From the NCBI GenBank assembly GCA_030607635.1, contig JAUWJP010000071.1, positions 1-7,857 on the forward strand: 7,857 nucleotides of DNA, written 5' to 3'. The DNA is from Candidatus Aminicenantota bacterium (lineage in GTDB: Bacteria > Acidobacteriota > Aminicenantia > Aminicenantales > Aminicenantaceae). Of this stretch, positions 1 to 7,100 are shown piece after piece. The position numbers and the translations under genes were made by a program. The notes beneath the pieces were generated by a model that saw only the letters and a list, made by a program, of their open reading frames with translations, had not been told where the DNA came from and did no database searches. The stretch's first letter is position 1, and every line of letters starts with the position of its first letter.

Positions 1-220
1 GATCTGTTCTTGGGTAGAGGCGGCTGATAGCTTCTCTAAGTTCATCAGAGCCGTTTGACTGGCCATAACCAAGCCGTATAGACAACAATTTTTCAATCTC
101 GTCGCTTCTCAGGAACTCTTCTAGAGTATAAAGGTGAACGCCGCTTTCTGTCAGGTTATACTTCACTCTGTTTTCCAATGAAGATTGGGCTCTCTCCATT
201 TCAAAAATTTCAATTTTCAT
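1..220 (-). CDS. Class I/II PLP-dependent aminotransferase, N-terminal part (runs off left edge)
   Basis: The first 73 codons of a leftward gene; the remainder lies outside the window. The translation starts MKIEIFEMERAQSSLENRV and contains LTESGVH, RLGYGQSNGSDELREAISRLY and a final YPRTD. The pattern of a Gly-Tyr-Gly turn followed by (N/T)G-x-x-ELREAI is the N-terminal arm of class I/II (fold-type I) aminotransferases, which move an amino group between an amino acid and a 2-oxoacid using PLP in the cytoplasm. The PLP lysine would lie in the missing part. The start is supported by AGAGAGG five bases upstream of ATG. The gene follows the cyclodeaminase-family gene by 47 bases in the same direction, so it is probably the third gene of the operon. 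Substrate cannot be told. The N-terminal extension with ESGVH resembles a subgroup I recall beside cyclodeaminase/dehydratase pairs (memory, not checked). Confidence 0.82.
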   Translation of the reverse strand, partial: MKIEIFEMERAQSSLENRVKYNLTESGVHLYTLEEFLRSDEIEKLLSIRLGYGQSNGSDELREAISRLYPRTD

Positions 221-225
221 GGTGA

Positions 226-232
226 CCTCTCT
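226..232 (-). promoter_or_regulatory. Shine-Dalgarno of the aminotransferase gene
   Basis: The minus strand reads AGAGAGG, then five bases (TCACC), then ATG at 220-218. This fixes the aminotransferase start despite a second in-frame ATG at codon 8. Confidence 0.6.
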
Positions 233-267
233 TGCAAAAATTTCTTTTAATATACCTCATAATACTT

Positions 268-1226
268 TTATGATTCATCGTGGCTTAGAATCTCATAGAC
301 AGCCTTTGAAATTTGAATATCCTGAACTGCAACACCGGTCAAATCCGCAATTGTAATCTGTTCATCAGATGACCTCTGCAGCTCTCTTTTATCGATAACA
401 TTTCCTAATTCAACGATGTTTTCGTTTTTGATCATGTCAGCTTTTAAGGCTTGGAAAATTTCTCCTCGAGCTTGACACTGACTGATGCTGTCTGCCGCAA
501 CTATATTAGCCATCTGGAGAATTTTTGAGTCAAGTTCTTGTTTCTCAGATGTATCAGAGCCTACGGCTGTTATGTGTGTTCCTTTCCTGATTTGCTCAGC
601 CCGAAGCAGGGGGGATTTTGAAGGTGTCGCTGTAACGATGAGATTACAGGTTGCAGCTATGTCTTCGGCATCCTGTGTGGTTTGAATGTGACAGCCGAGC
701 GGCTCCACTGCCTTTTTATAGTCATTTAGTTCTTGCTGGTTGATTCCCCAGACGATGACATCATCACAATCAACAGTCGATTTTAAATACTCAAGCTGTA
801 TTTTGCCCTGGATGCCTGCGCCAAAAATTCCTACCCGCCGCACATTCCTCGGGGCAAGGTATTTGGCAACCACTGCTCCCGCCGCAACAGTTCGGATGTT
901 GGTGAGATAACCTTCATCGAGAAGGATGCAGGCCAGCTCTCCTGTTTTCTGCTTGAAGACAAGCATAAGGCCCAAACACGTCGGGAGGTTAAGCTTTATA
1001 TTTTCATCGAAACCGGAGGCAATTTTTATGACATAGTATTCATCACCGGTGATATAGCCATATTTTATGTGGACATCTCCAGGAGGGCGTTTAAAATCAT
1101 CTCTCCTATAGGTGGTACAACCACTTTTCCTTGAGAATAAGCCACAAATCCTTCTTCAATCGCTTGAATTGGATCGATATTTTTTAAAGCCTCCTTAATT
1201 TGGCTGAGATTAAAAATTTCTGTCAT
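268..1226 (-). pseudogene. Ornithine cyclodeaminase/mu-crystallin family gene, split by a -1 frameshift
   Basis: Frame 0 runs from ATG at 1226 (MTEIFNLSQIKEAL...) for 53 residues through VVVPPIGEMILN and then hits TAA at 1065-1067. The -1 frame continues the family sequence without loss: RPPGDVHIKYGYITGDEYYV, IKIASGF, then LLDEGYLTNIRT, the Rossmann motif GAGIQG (residues 136-141 of the joined protein) and, near the end, TGVAVQD. Joined, the product is 319 aa, close to the usual family length of about 320-340 aa. The family binds NAD(P) and acts on amino acids or cyclic imines in the cytoplasm. The residues after VVP (VPPIGE) lack the Arg of true ornithine cyclodeaminases, so ornithine is not a safe substrate. 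EutC-like or other amino-acid dehydrogenase roles are possible. The start overlaps the upstream dehydratase stop (ATGA) and has AAGGAG seven bases upstream, so translation is probably coupled. The shift is at a T TTA AAC heptamer. It may be a true loss of one base, a sequencing error or programmed frameshifting. Confidence 0.85.
1089..1095 (-). promoter_or_regulatory. Candidate -1 slippery heptamer T TTA AAC
   Basis: On the coding strand the frame-0 codons are ATT TTA AAC GCC. The last seven bases of the first three codons are T TTA AAC, an X XXY YYZ heptamer in the correct phase. Slipping back one base after AAC gives CGC CCT CCT GGA, which is exactly the frame that encodes the rest of the cyclodeaminase family protein. 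An AGGAG (1103-1107) lies seven bases upstream, comparable in kind to the stimulator of E. coli dnaX, which lies about ten bases upstream. I see no strong stem-loop in the next ten bases; the nearest perfect dyad is ATCACCGGTGAT, roughly 40 bases downstream. Function is not shown. Confidence 0.35.
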
Positions 1227-2221
1227 TTTTTGTCTCCTTCGCCGATTACTTCTTTCAGTTGGTCCAGGCTTATTCTCGCTCCGCTCAGGATTAAAACAAC
1301 GTTTTTATTTTTAAATTTTTCTATTGTCTTAAGGTAAGAGGCTGCTGGGAGGGCTGCTGTACCTTCTATGAGCATACTATGTTTTTCTAAGAAAAGTTTA
1401 ATGCCTTCTTTTATCTCTTCCTCTGTGACAAGAATGAAATCATCAACGTATTTTTTACAGATGTCAAAAGTGATGGTGCCTTTTTCGATCCCGCCGGCGG
1501 ATGCATCAGAAAGCGTAGGCTTTGATTCCATTTCCACAATTTTCCCAGCTTTAATGGATTCATACATGACAGCGGAGTTTTCGGGCTGGCAGCCGATAAT
1601 TTCAATATTTTTATCTATGGATTTAAGATACGCTGCGATTCCTGAAATCAAACCTCCTCCGCCGACCGGCACAAGCACAGTATTTATATTTTCAATTTGT
1701 CTCTGTAGTTCGATCCCGATCGTAGCCTGGCCTCCGATTATTTTGAGATCATTATAGGGTGGGATATACACAAGATTATTTTTTTCTGCGGTGCTTCTGG
1801 CAAAAATTTCTGTTTCGACACAGTCTGTTCCATGAAACTTTAACTCTGCATCGTAATAACGAAGGCCTTCAATCTTTGCCTCGTTTGCGATTGAAGGCAT
1901 GTAGATTGTTCCTGTCATTCCCAGTTTATTGAGGGCATAGGCAAATGCTGCGCCGTGATTGCCGGATGAAGCTGTAACCAGTCCAGTTTTCCTCTCCTTT
2001 TCAGGCAGGGAAAGGAGTTTATTCATGACTCCCCGCAGCTTGAACGAGCCGCTTAACTGAAGGTTTTCAAGTTTGAGATAGACATTACAGTCTCCTGACT
2101 GACTGAGAAAAGGGGAATATTCAACATGAGTCTCTCTTATATGTTCTCTTATTCTCTTTTCTGCCTCTAATGCTTCTTTTTTTATATCAAAATGCTTTGT
2201 ATGATCGGGACTATTCATCAT
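1223..2221 (-). CDS. Threonine/serine dehydratase-like PLP enzyme (fold type II)
   Basis: 332 aa, cytoplasmic. The PLP-binding lysine is K61 in SGSFKLRG. The substrate/cofactor loop is SSGNHG (85-90), followed by GGQATIGIE near 163-171 and the phosphate-binding glycine loop VGGGGLISG (186-194). The C-terminus has LILSGAR where many relatives have SGGN. There is no C-terminal ACT regulatory domain, so the size matches catabolic threonine dehydratase, serine racemase or EutB of hydroxyectoine breakdown rather than biosynthetic IlvA. Such enzymes remove water and ammonia from beta-hydroxy amino acids or racemise them. Two ATGs stand side by side (2221 and 2218). AGGT lies five bases from the first and eight from the second, so either may be used. 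The stop overlaps the start of the cyclodeaminase-family gene. A dehydratase-cyclodeaminase-aminotransferase order recalls the eutBC part of ectoine loci, but no ectoine hydrolase is visible, so the exact substrate is open. Confidence 0.9.
   Translation of the reverse strand: MMNSPDHTKHFDIKKEALEAEKRIREHIRETHVEYSPFLSQSGDCNVYLKLENLQLSGSFKLRGVMNKLLSLPEKERKTGLVTASSGNHGAAFAYALNKLGMTGTIYMPSIANEAKIEGLRYYDAELKFHGTDCVETEIFARSTAEKNNLVYIPPYNDLKIIGGQATIGIELQRQIENINTVLVPVGGGGLISGIAAYLKSIDKNIEIIGCQPENSAVMYESIKAGKIVEMESKPTLSDASAGGIEKGTITFDICKKYVDDFILVTEEEIKEGIKLFLEKHSMLIEGTAALPAASYLKTIEKFKNKNVVLILSGARISLDQLKEVIGEGDKK
1234..1239 (-). promoter_or_regulatory. Shine-Dalgarno of the cyclodeaminase-family gene, inside the dehydratase 3' end
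   Basis: The minus strand reads AAGGAG, seven bases, then ATG at 1226-1224. The dehydratase stop TGA (1225-1223) overlaps this ATG as ATGA. This is a classic coupled junction and shows the broken gene still has a normal initiation signal. Confidence 0.75.
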
Positions 2222-2281
2222 GTCTTACCTATATCAATCGAGAATAGATAAAGATTTTTTCTATCGTTACAGCAAGAGAAA

Positions 2282-2310
2282 AGTATTACAGGAATTGCCA
2301 TTCTTATCAA
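2282..2310 (-). promoter_or_regulatory. Sigma70-type promoter for the leftward dehydratase operon
   Basis: On the minus strand TTGATA (2310-2305, five of six matches to TTGACA) is followed by 17 bases and AATACT (2287-2282, four of six to TATAAT). A TG one base before the -10 makes it an extended -10. Initiation would be near 2275, giving a leader of about 55 bases before ATG 2221. Assignment is by consensus only. Confidence 0.45.
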
Positions 2311-2340
2311 GGTTTTAATGATTATTTTTAGAATAAGAAT
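2300..2340. repeat. 8-bp inverted repeat between divergent genes (possible operator)
   Basis: ATTCTTAT at 2300-2307 and its exact reverse complement ATAAGAAT at 2333-2340 are separated by 25 bases. The centres are 33 bases apart, about three helical turns, so a dimeric or looping regulator could see both halves on one face. The left half overlaps the -35 of the leftward promoter. The sequence is AT-rich, so chance is a real alternative. Confidence 0.25.
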
Positions 2341-2342
2341 AT

Positions 2343-2368
2343 GGGAAGGAGAAAAAGTAGCCTTTCCC
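2343..2368 (+). other. Imperfect hairpin in the leader of the permease gene
   Basis: GGGAAGG (2343-2349) can pair with CCTTTCCC (2361-2368) with a one-base bulge and an 11-base loop. It is followed by TTTGTTCAATAATTTTT. It lies 54 bases before the permease ORF and could be a weak attenuator-like structure or a leader stem. The downstream T-run is interrupted, so I do not call it a terminator. Confidence 0.2.
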
Positions 2369-2421
2369 TTTGTTCAATAATTTTTCATAGAACTGAAAGG
2401 AATGCGTTTGACCGTTAAATT

Positions 2422-3780
2422 ATGCTGTGCTATATGTTACGCACGATGGTAAATGAGGCCAAATCTTCAGGGCCCTCTCTCCGGAAAGCTCTGGGAGTCT
2501 TTGACGGGATCGCCATCCTGATCGGGATCACAATAGGTGCCGGCATCTATTCCACACCTCAGATCATTGCCGGATACATCGCCTCCTTTGACTCAATCAT
2601 TCTTCTCTGGCTGCTGGTCGGAGTTTTTGTGTTCACCAGCGGATTGATCTACGCCGAACTCGGAACACGAATGCCTAACACGGGAGGAGAATATGTATAC
2701 ATAAGCCGATGCTTCGGACCCTTTGCCGGATTCATGTTTGGGTGGGCACAGCTGTTCATCATCCGGACAAGTGCAGCCGCAGGCCTGGCCCTGATCGTAG
2801 CGGATTACTTTGGCTATTTTGTCGCCTTGGATAGAGTTAGCCGGATCATTACCGCACTCGCCGTCATTTTTCTGTTAGGCGCCCTGAACTATATCGGGAT
2901 TCAAAGGGCCAGTGTTTTCCAAAAACTTTCCACGATCCTGAAAGTGGGGGCCCTGTTATCCATCGTTATCGTCGGCGTTGTCTTCAGCAAGGGACATGAA
3001 AACTTGCTTTCTACCAGAACAGCGCCAGAAGGGCTGTTGAGCCCTTTGGGGAGTGTCGTTGCCGCCCTGATGCTTATTATTTTTTGCCACACGGGCTGGG
3101 AACGGATCGGGTACCCAGCCGGAGAAATGAAAAATCCAAGACGTGTCATCCCTTTAAGCCTGGTAATCGGAATTGGTTTAGTTATCCTGCTTTATGCCTT
3201 AACAAATTTAACCTACCACAGGATCCTTGGAATGGAGGGAATAAGGGAAAGCACGATCGTCGCTTCGGATGTCCTGACCGTGTTAATCGGTCCTGTCGGC
3301 GCTGCGCTCATCGCCATCCTTGTGATAATTTCTGCAAGCGGGAGCATCAACGGAACCATGATGACTGCGACCCGGGCCTATTATGCCATGGCCAGAGACG
3401 GGCTCTTCTTTAAATGGCTGGATCACGTCCATCCCCGATTCCGAACTCCTTCCCGGGCGATTGTCGTTCACTGCCTGTGGGGGGGAGCCATTCTCATTAT
3501 CCGCGGGACATTCGAGGCAATTGCAACCGGCTTGGTCTTTACAATCCTGATTTTTTACGGGCTTTCCACTCTGGCGCTTTTCAAAATGAGGAAAGACCAC
3601 ATAGGAAGCACAAACTTCTTCCGAGTCCCGCTTTATCCTTTCCTTCCCCTTCTATCTCTCTTGTTTATCATAGGCCTGATCGTCCTCAGAACCGTTTATC
3701 AATGGCAGAATTCTGCCGTGGATCTTATTTTTATCGTTACTGGAATCCCGTTTGCCTTCTACTGGGTTCGAAGAAGATGA
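2422..3780 (+). CDS. APC-superfamily amino-acid permease
   Basis: 452 aa, strongly hydrophobic along its whole length with about twelve membrane segments, so it is an inner-membrane transporter. Family signatures are GAGIYSTP in TM1 (39-46), AELGTRMPNTGGEYVYI (78-94), NYIGIQRASVFQ (156-167), GWERIGYPAGEMKNPRRVIP (225-244) and ATRAYYAMARDG (316-327). It matches the LAT/SteT/YjeH-like branch of APC carriers, which exchange or co-transport neutral amino acids; the substrate is not readable. The start is uncertain. ATG 2422 is the first after an in-frame stop and has no Shine-Dalgarno nearby. Homology to LRKALGVFDG begins at residue 20, so ATG 2434 or 2446 may be the true start, and neither has a clear Shine-Dalgarno. 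It is divergent from the dehydratase operon and probably supplies its substrate. In sampled stretches its GC content (about 50-57%) is clearly above that of the dehydratase (about 30-40%). Confidence 0.92.
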   Translation: MLCYMLRTMVNEAKSSGPSLRKALGVFDGIAILIGITIGAGIYSTPQIIAGYIASFDSIILLWLLVGVFVFTSGLIYAELGTRMPNTGGEYVYISRCFGPFAGFMFGWAQLFIIRTSAAAGLALIVADYFGYFVALDRVSRIITALAVIFLLGALNYIGIQRASVFQKLSTILKVGALLSIVIVGVVFSKGHENLLSTRTAPEGLLSPLGSVVAALMLIIFCHTGWERIGYPAGEMKNPRRVIPLSLVIGIGLVILLYALTNLTYHRILGMEGIRESTIVASDVLTVLIGPVGAALIAILVIISASGSINGTMMTATRAYYAMARDGLFFKWLDHVHPRFRTPSRAIVVHCLWGGAILIIRGTFEAIATGLVFTILIFYGLSTLALFKMRKDHIGSTNFFRVPLYPFLPLLSLLFIIGLIVLRTVYQWQNSAVDLIFIVTGIPFAFYWVRRR

Positions 3781-3881
3781 AAAGCCACCAGGGTGGATAA
3801 AAAGAATTCTGACATAAAAATTTAAAATTGATCAATATTAATATGGTGATTTTTCTTCTAATTTACTGAGCTATTAGGATG

Positions 3882-3887
3882 TATAAT
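3882..3887 (+). promoter_or_regulatory. Perfect -10 box upstream of the 58-codon relic
   Basis: TATAAT preceded directly by TG. No good -35 hexamer lies 16-18 bases upstream; TTTACT is 14 bases away. Initiation would be near 3894, about 30 bases before ATG 3925. A 13-base palindrome (TCTTAA-T-TTAAGA, 3904-3916) follows in the leader. Confidence 0.35.
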
Positions 3888-3913
3888 GATATACAGCTAT
3901 AAATCTTAATTTA

Positions 3914-3919
3914 AGAGGA
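3914..3919 (+). promoter_or_regulatory. Shine-Dalgarno of the 58-codon relic
   Basis: AGAGGA lies five bases before ATG 3925, a well-placed ribosome binding site. The initiation region of the ancestral gene therefore looks intact. Confidence 0.5.
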
Positions 3920-3924
3920 TCCTT

Positions 3925-4101
3925 ATGAGTTTGAAAACGCTTAATGGAGACCAGGCCATGGCTTTTGGGGCCCTGTCCAGTGGCGTGAAACATGTGTATA
4001 CTTCTGGCCCGGCCGACTTAGATTTAACACTAAAGGAAACATTCCGGAAAGCATTAAGCTACAAAGACCTGACCTTGATTATTATTCGACTGGAAAAATA
4101 A
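3925..4101 (+). pseudogene. In-frame collapsed relic of an IorA-like TPP-dependent oxidoreductase subunit (58 codons)
   Basis: Starts MSLKTLNGDQAMAFGALSSG, which resembles the N-terminus of the alpha subunit of indolepyruvate/2-oxoacid:ferredoxin oxidoreductase. That family has L-x-GN-E-A-x-A-x-GAL-x-AGV, then GYPGTPSTE. Instead of GYPG the frame goes straight to VKHVY...DLDLTLKETFRKALSYKD, then LTLIIIR. This resembles the end of the second TPP domain (GVKHVYxVDPxDLxxTxxxxREAL, then SVIIAR). It stops at TAA before the ferredoxin-type Cys part. Some 450-500 residues between the halves, and the C-terminal iron-sulfur domain, are absent. Both joined segments in the family can carry a GVKhV-like string, which may be where the deletion closed. 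Promoter -10, Shine-Dalgarno, start and stop are intact, so a short peptide may still be made. The match is from memory of the family, and a chance ORF cannot be excluded. Confidence 0.5.
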
Positions 4102-4132
4102 AGGTAAGCTAGGATCCCCCTTGAGGAGCTTT

Positions 4133-7100
4133 TTATGCTCTGGCAGCTTTTCTTACCCGAAGAGATTTGTCGTTTTTCAGAACTTCCAGAACAGTATTAA
4201 TTCTCTCGTTACCCGGTAATTTCCTCAAAGCCCAAGTTGCAGCCGCTCTTATAGGTTCAGGCTTTGTTTTTAGAAATGCCCATGGCTTGCGCTTTGTCGC
4301 AACAGCAATAAGTTCTTCTGCTATTTGTGGCGAACCGATTAGCCCCAGAGTTCTGCAAGCCTTCGATTGAAACGAAATTCTTGTCTCTTTCTCCCAGATC
4401 CACTTCGGCTTTATTACATCCAAAAGCACAGGCACAGCCTCCAGAATTTTGCGTTTAGCAAGTATATAGAGGAGATGCAATTCTGTGCTTCCCGCAGCTA
4501 AATCAAATAAATCGAGGAGAGCCGAGTCGACCTCTTTCCCAGGAAGTTGCTCCAGGACTTCTAGTGCGGGTTGTACTGTTTCAGATGGTCCTGAAAGAGT
4601 TATATTGCGTAGCAAGGGGATCACCTTCGGGTGGTCGACGAACATGTCGACTACATTGATTAATTTAAGAAGCTGAGTAACAGGAATATCAGGATTTATT
4701 TCTTCCAAAAATGCTTCCACAGAATTTCCTCCAGCTTTCTGGATAGCGCCTGCCGCTAATCGGCGAGCTTTGAGCGGAACGTCAGATGTGATTCTCCTCA
4801 AGGCGACCTCAGCTAATTTATCTGGTTTCTGTTTTGCCAGCCAAGCCATTGCTCTCCCTTGAGTTTTTATGTCCTCAGAATTAAGGTCTTCGAAAGCTAA
4901 GGATAGATCCCGTTTTATCTGCTCTACATACTTTACATCTGGAATAACATCGGCATATTTATATTGCCTGGCAGGATCTTCTTCTCCGGATGCTTCTGTA
5001 GGAGGAGCTTCTTCAGGCATAACCTCTTTAACGCGAGGGGAGATTCCTTCAGACTCTAACAAAGTTTTGGTTACTTCTGAAATGTCCGTCTGCTGCAGAA
5101 GATCTATAAGGTGTTGGAATTCTTGTTTGCCAGCATGTCCAGATTGAACTGCCGAGAGCAACTCTTGTTTATCCCTTGAAAACTCGTCCAACATATTTTT
5201 TAATTGCTTCATCTGTTCATCGGGTATGGGTGAAGTATCTTTCGGAGTGGGAGATGGAGCACCTTTGCTTTCCTGCCAGGGGGCTTGGACAAGGTACCCT
5301 TGTTTGTCGAGCATTATTTTGCGCTCGCCTACTGCCACAAACATTTTTCGATCGGGCAATATGTGTGATAATTCGAGTTCTTGCACAAGCGTATCCCACC
5401 GGCCAGCTACTTCTTGAGGAGGTCTGGTGAGTATATTCAAAAATCTCTCCAGTTCATCCCGGGTTATCCCTCGGACGAATAACACCCCTTGCAGTCCGTA
5501 ACTGTTCAGAATTTCGTACAGGTCTTCGCTCAATCGCAAATCAACTGCTTTTAATGGCGGAGGCAGACCGTTAAAAAGTACCGTCTCTGGCGTGACCGAA
5601 ATAGAAAGGATTTCCGTCTTTTCAGCAAGAAATGGTCCCAGAAGTTGCAGGATCCTCTCCACCGATTTCTTTACATTATCATGGTCTTTTGGATAGAGGC
5701 GTATATTATTCAGGACGGCCTTGAAAGCCCTCCCTGCCTCGATGGCTTTGGAAAGGTCCTCAGGTTCAAGGGGAGATTCTTTGGCTAAAGATGTTGTAAG
5801 TATCCTCTTTTTCAGGATTTTTTGGGCGCCTCGTGAGATAAACACCGCATCCATTTTGTCTTTCAGCATAGAAAACAGCTGTGCTGCTTTATCCAAATGA
5901 CCAGCATTCTGGAAATGGTAAGCCAGCTTTCCAACGACACGTTCGAGGGAACCAGCAGAAAATTTCTGTTCTATCTCTGCTGCACGAGCATGAAGCTCGT
6001 GGCGCTCATCTTCATTCATGAGTGAATAAAAAATAGAACGGTCCATCCTGTTAGCAAAGATGTACTCCTCAGAATTTGGTGTTTCCTCGATAAAAAGCTG
6101 TCTTTGGGCCTTGTGAAGAATATCCACGACCTGCTGGTGCTTGAGTTCTGACATCTCTGTAAGCTGATGCGCATTGATCTTATCCCCAAGAAGTGAGGCC
6201 ATCTTGAGAACATTTACTGCTTCCTCACCCATGTGCATCAGCCTCTCTTTGATCATTTCGCTGAGGCTTTCCGGTATATCCTCAGGCTTGACCAGGGAGA
6301 GATCCCATTCATTTCCTACGGCTTCTATCTTACCTTCTATAAGAAGGAACGCTAAGGCCTCCAGGATAAACTGCGGATTTCCATCGGAGTTGTGCAAAAG
6401 GGCTTCTTCTGATTCAGCAGGCAACGTTTTCCCGTCAAACTGCCTGGCTACAAGCTCATGGACCGATTCCAAGCTCAAAGGTTCAAGCTGAAATTTTTGG
6501 ATATCGCTGTTCGTTGCCGCCTCTGGCATTGAATGGAGAAGGAATAAAAGCTTGTCCTCTCCTGTAATTAAATCTGGGCTGTTGATCGAAGAAAGGAAGA
6601 ACAGCTTGCTCTCCTCTGTTTGCTCGAACTGGGAATCGAAAAACTGCAACGATGGCGGGTCAATTTGGTCTGCATCGTCAAGCAGGACAGCGCCATTGCC
6701 CATTTCACGGAGAATGATGAAAACCTGAGTCAATGCCTCAAAAAGGGCCATTCTGTCAGATGCGGCGACTTCCTCTGTTTCCTCCATCTCTTTTGAATCC
6801 CACAAAGATATGTGTGGCTTGAGGGTGAGTTTGTACCTGTCCTCAAGCTTAGAGAATACCTCATCAGAAATGGATGGTTCCTGCTCGAAGAGTATCCCCA
6901 AAGCTGATAATACGCCACTATACATATCCGTCTGCCAAAAGGGGTAGCCCTTGGCGAATAGGGTGAAGGCGAAATTTTGTTGAGCGGTCTCTCGGGCGTG
7001 CTCCATGAGTCTTGATTTTCCTGTTCCATCATCCCCAAAAAGCACAGGAAACACCATAGGATTCTCTTTCCCGGAGAAATGTTTGTCTAAGAATTGAATC

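Noticed and set aside
1368..1757. 129-codon open frame on the plus strand over the dehydratase
   Set aside because: Hydrophobic, Ser/Pro/Ile-rich translation typical of the complement of a coding gene; the minus-strand gene has all PLP-enzyme motifs.
3283..3600. 105-codon open frame antisense to the permease
   Set aside because: It lies wholly inside a well-supported membrane protein gene. Its translation is polar and low in family-like features, and it has no ribosome site. It is a shadow frame.
3414..3800. 128-codon open frame overlapping the end of the permease in another frame
   Set aside because: It is the out-of-frame reading of permease codons, with no start signal and no recognisable domain; permease homology continues in the main frame to 3780.
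3784..3800. CCACCAGGGTGG hairpin just after the permease stop as an intrinsic terminator
   Set aside because: The stem is only four to five base pairs with a very short loop and is followed by ATAAAAAG rather than a T-run.
3916..4117. GGATCC sites on both sides of the 58-codon relic, suggesting a cloning join
   Set aside because: Two six-base palindromes about 190 bases apart can occur by chance, and the relic's frame and flanks read through without vector-like sequence.
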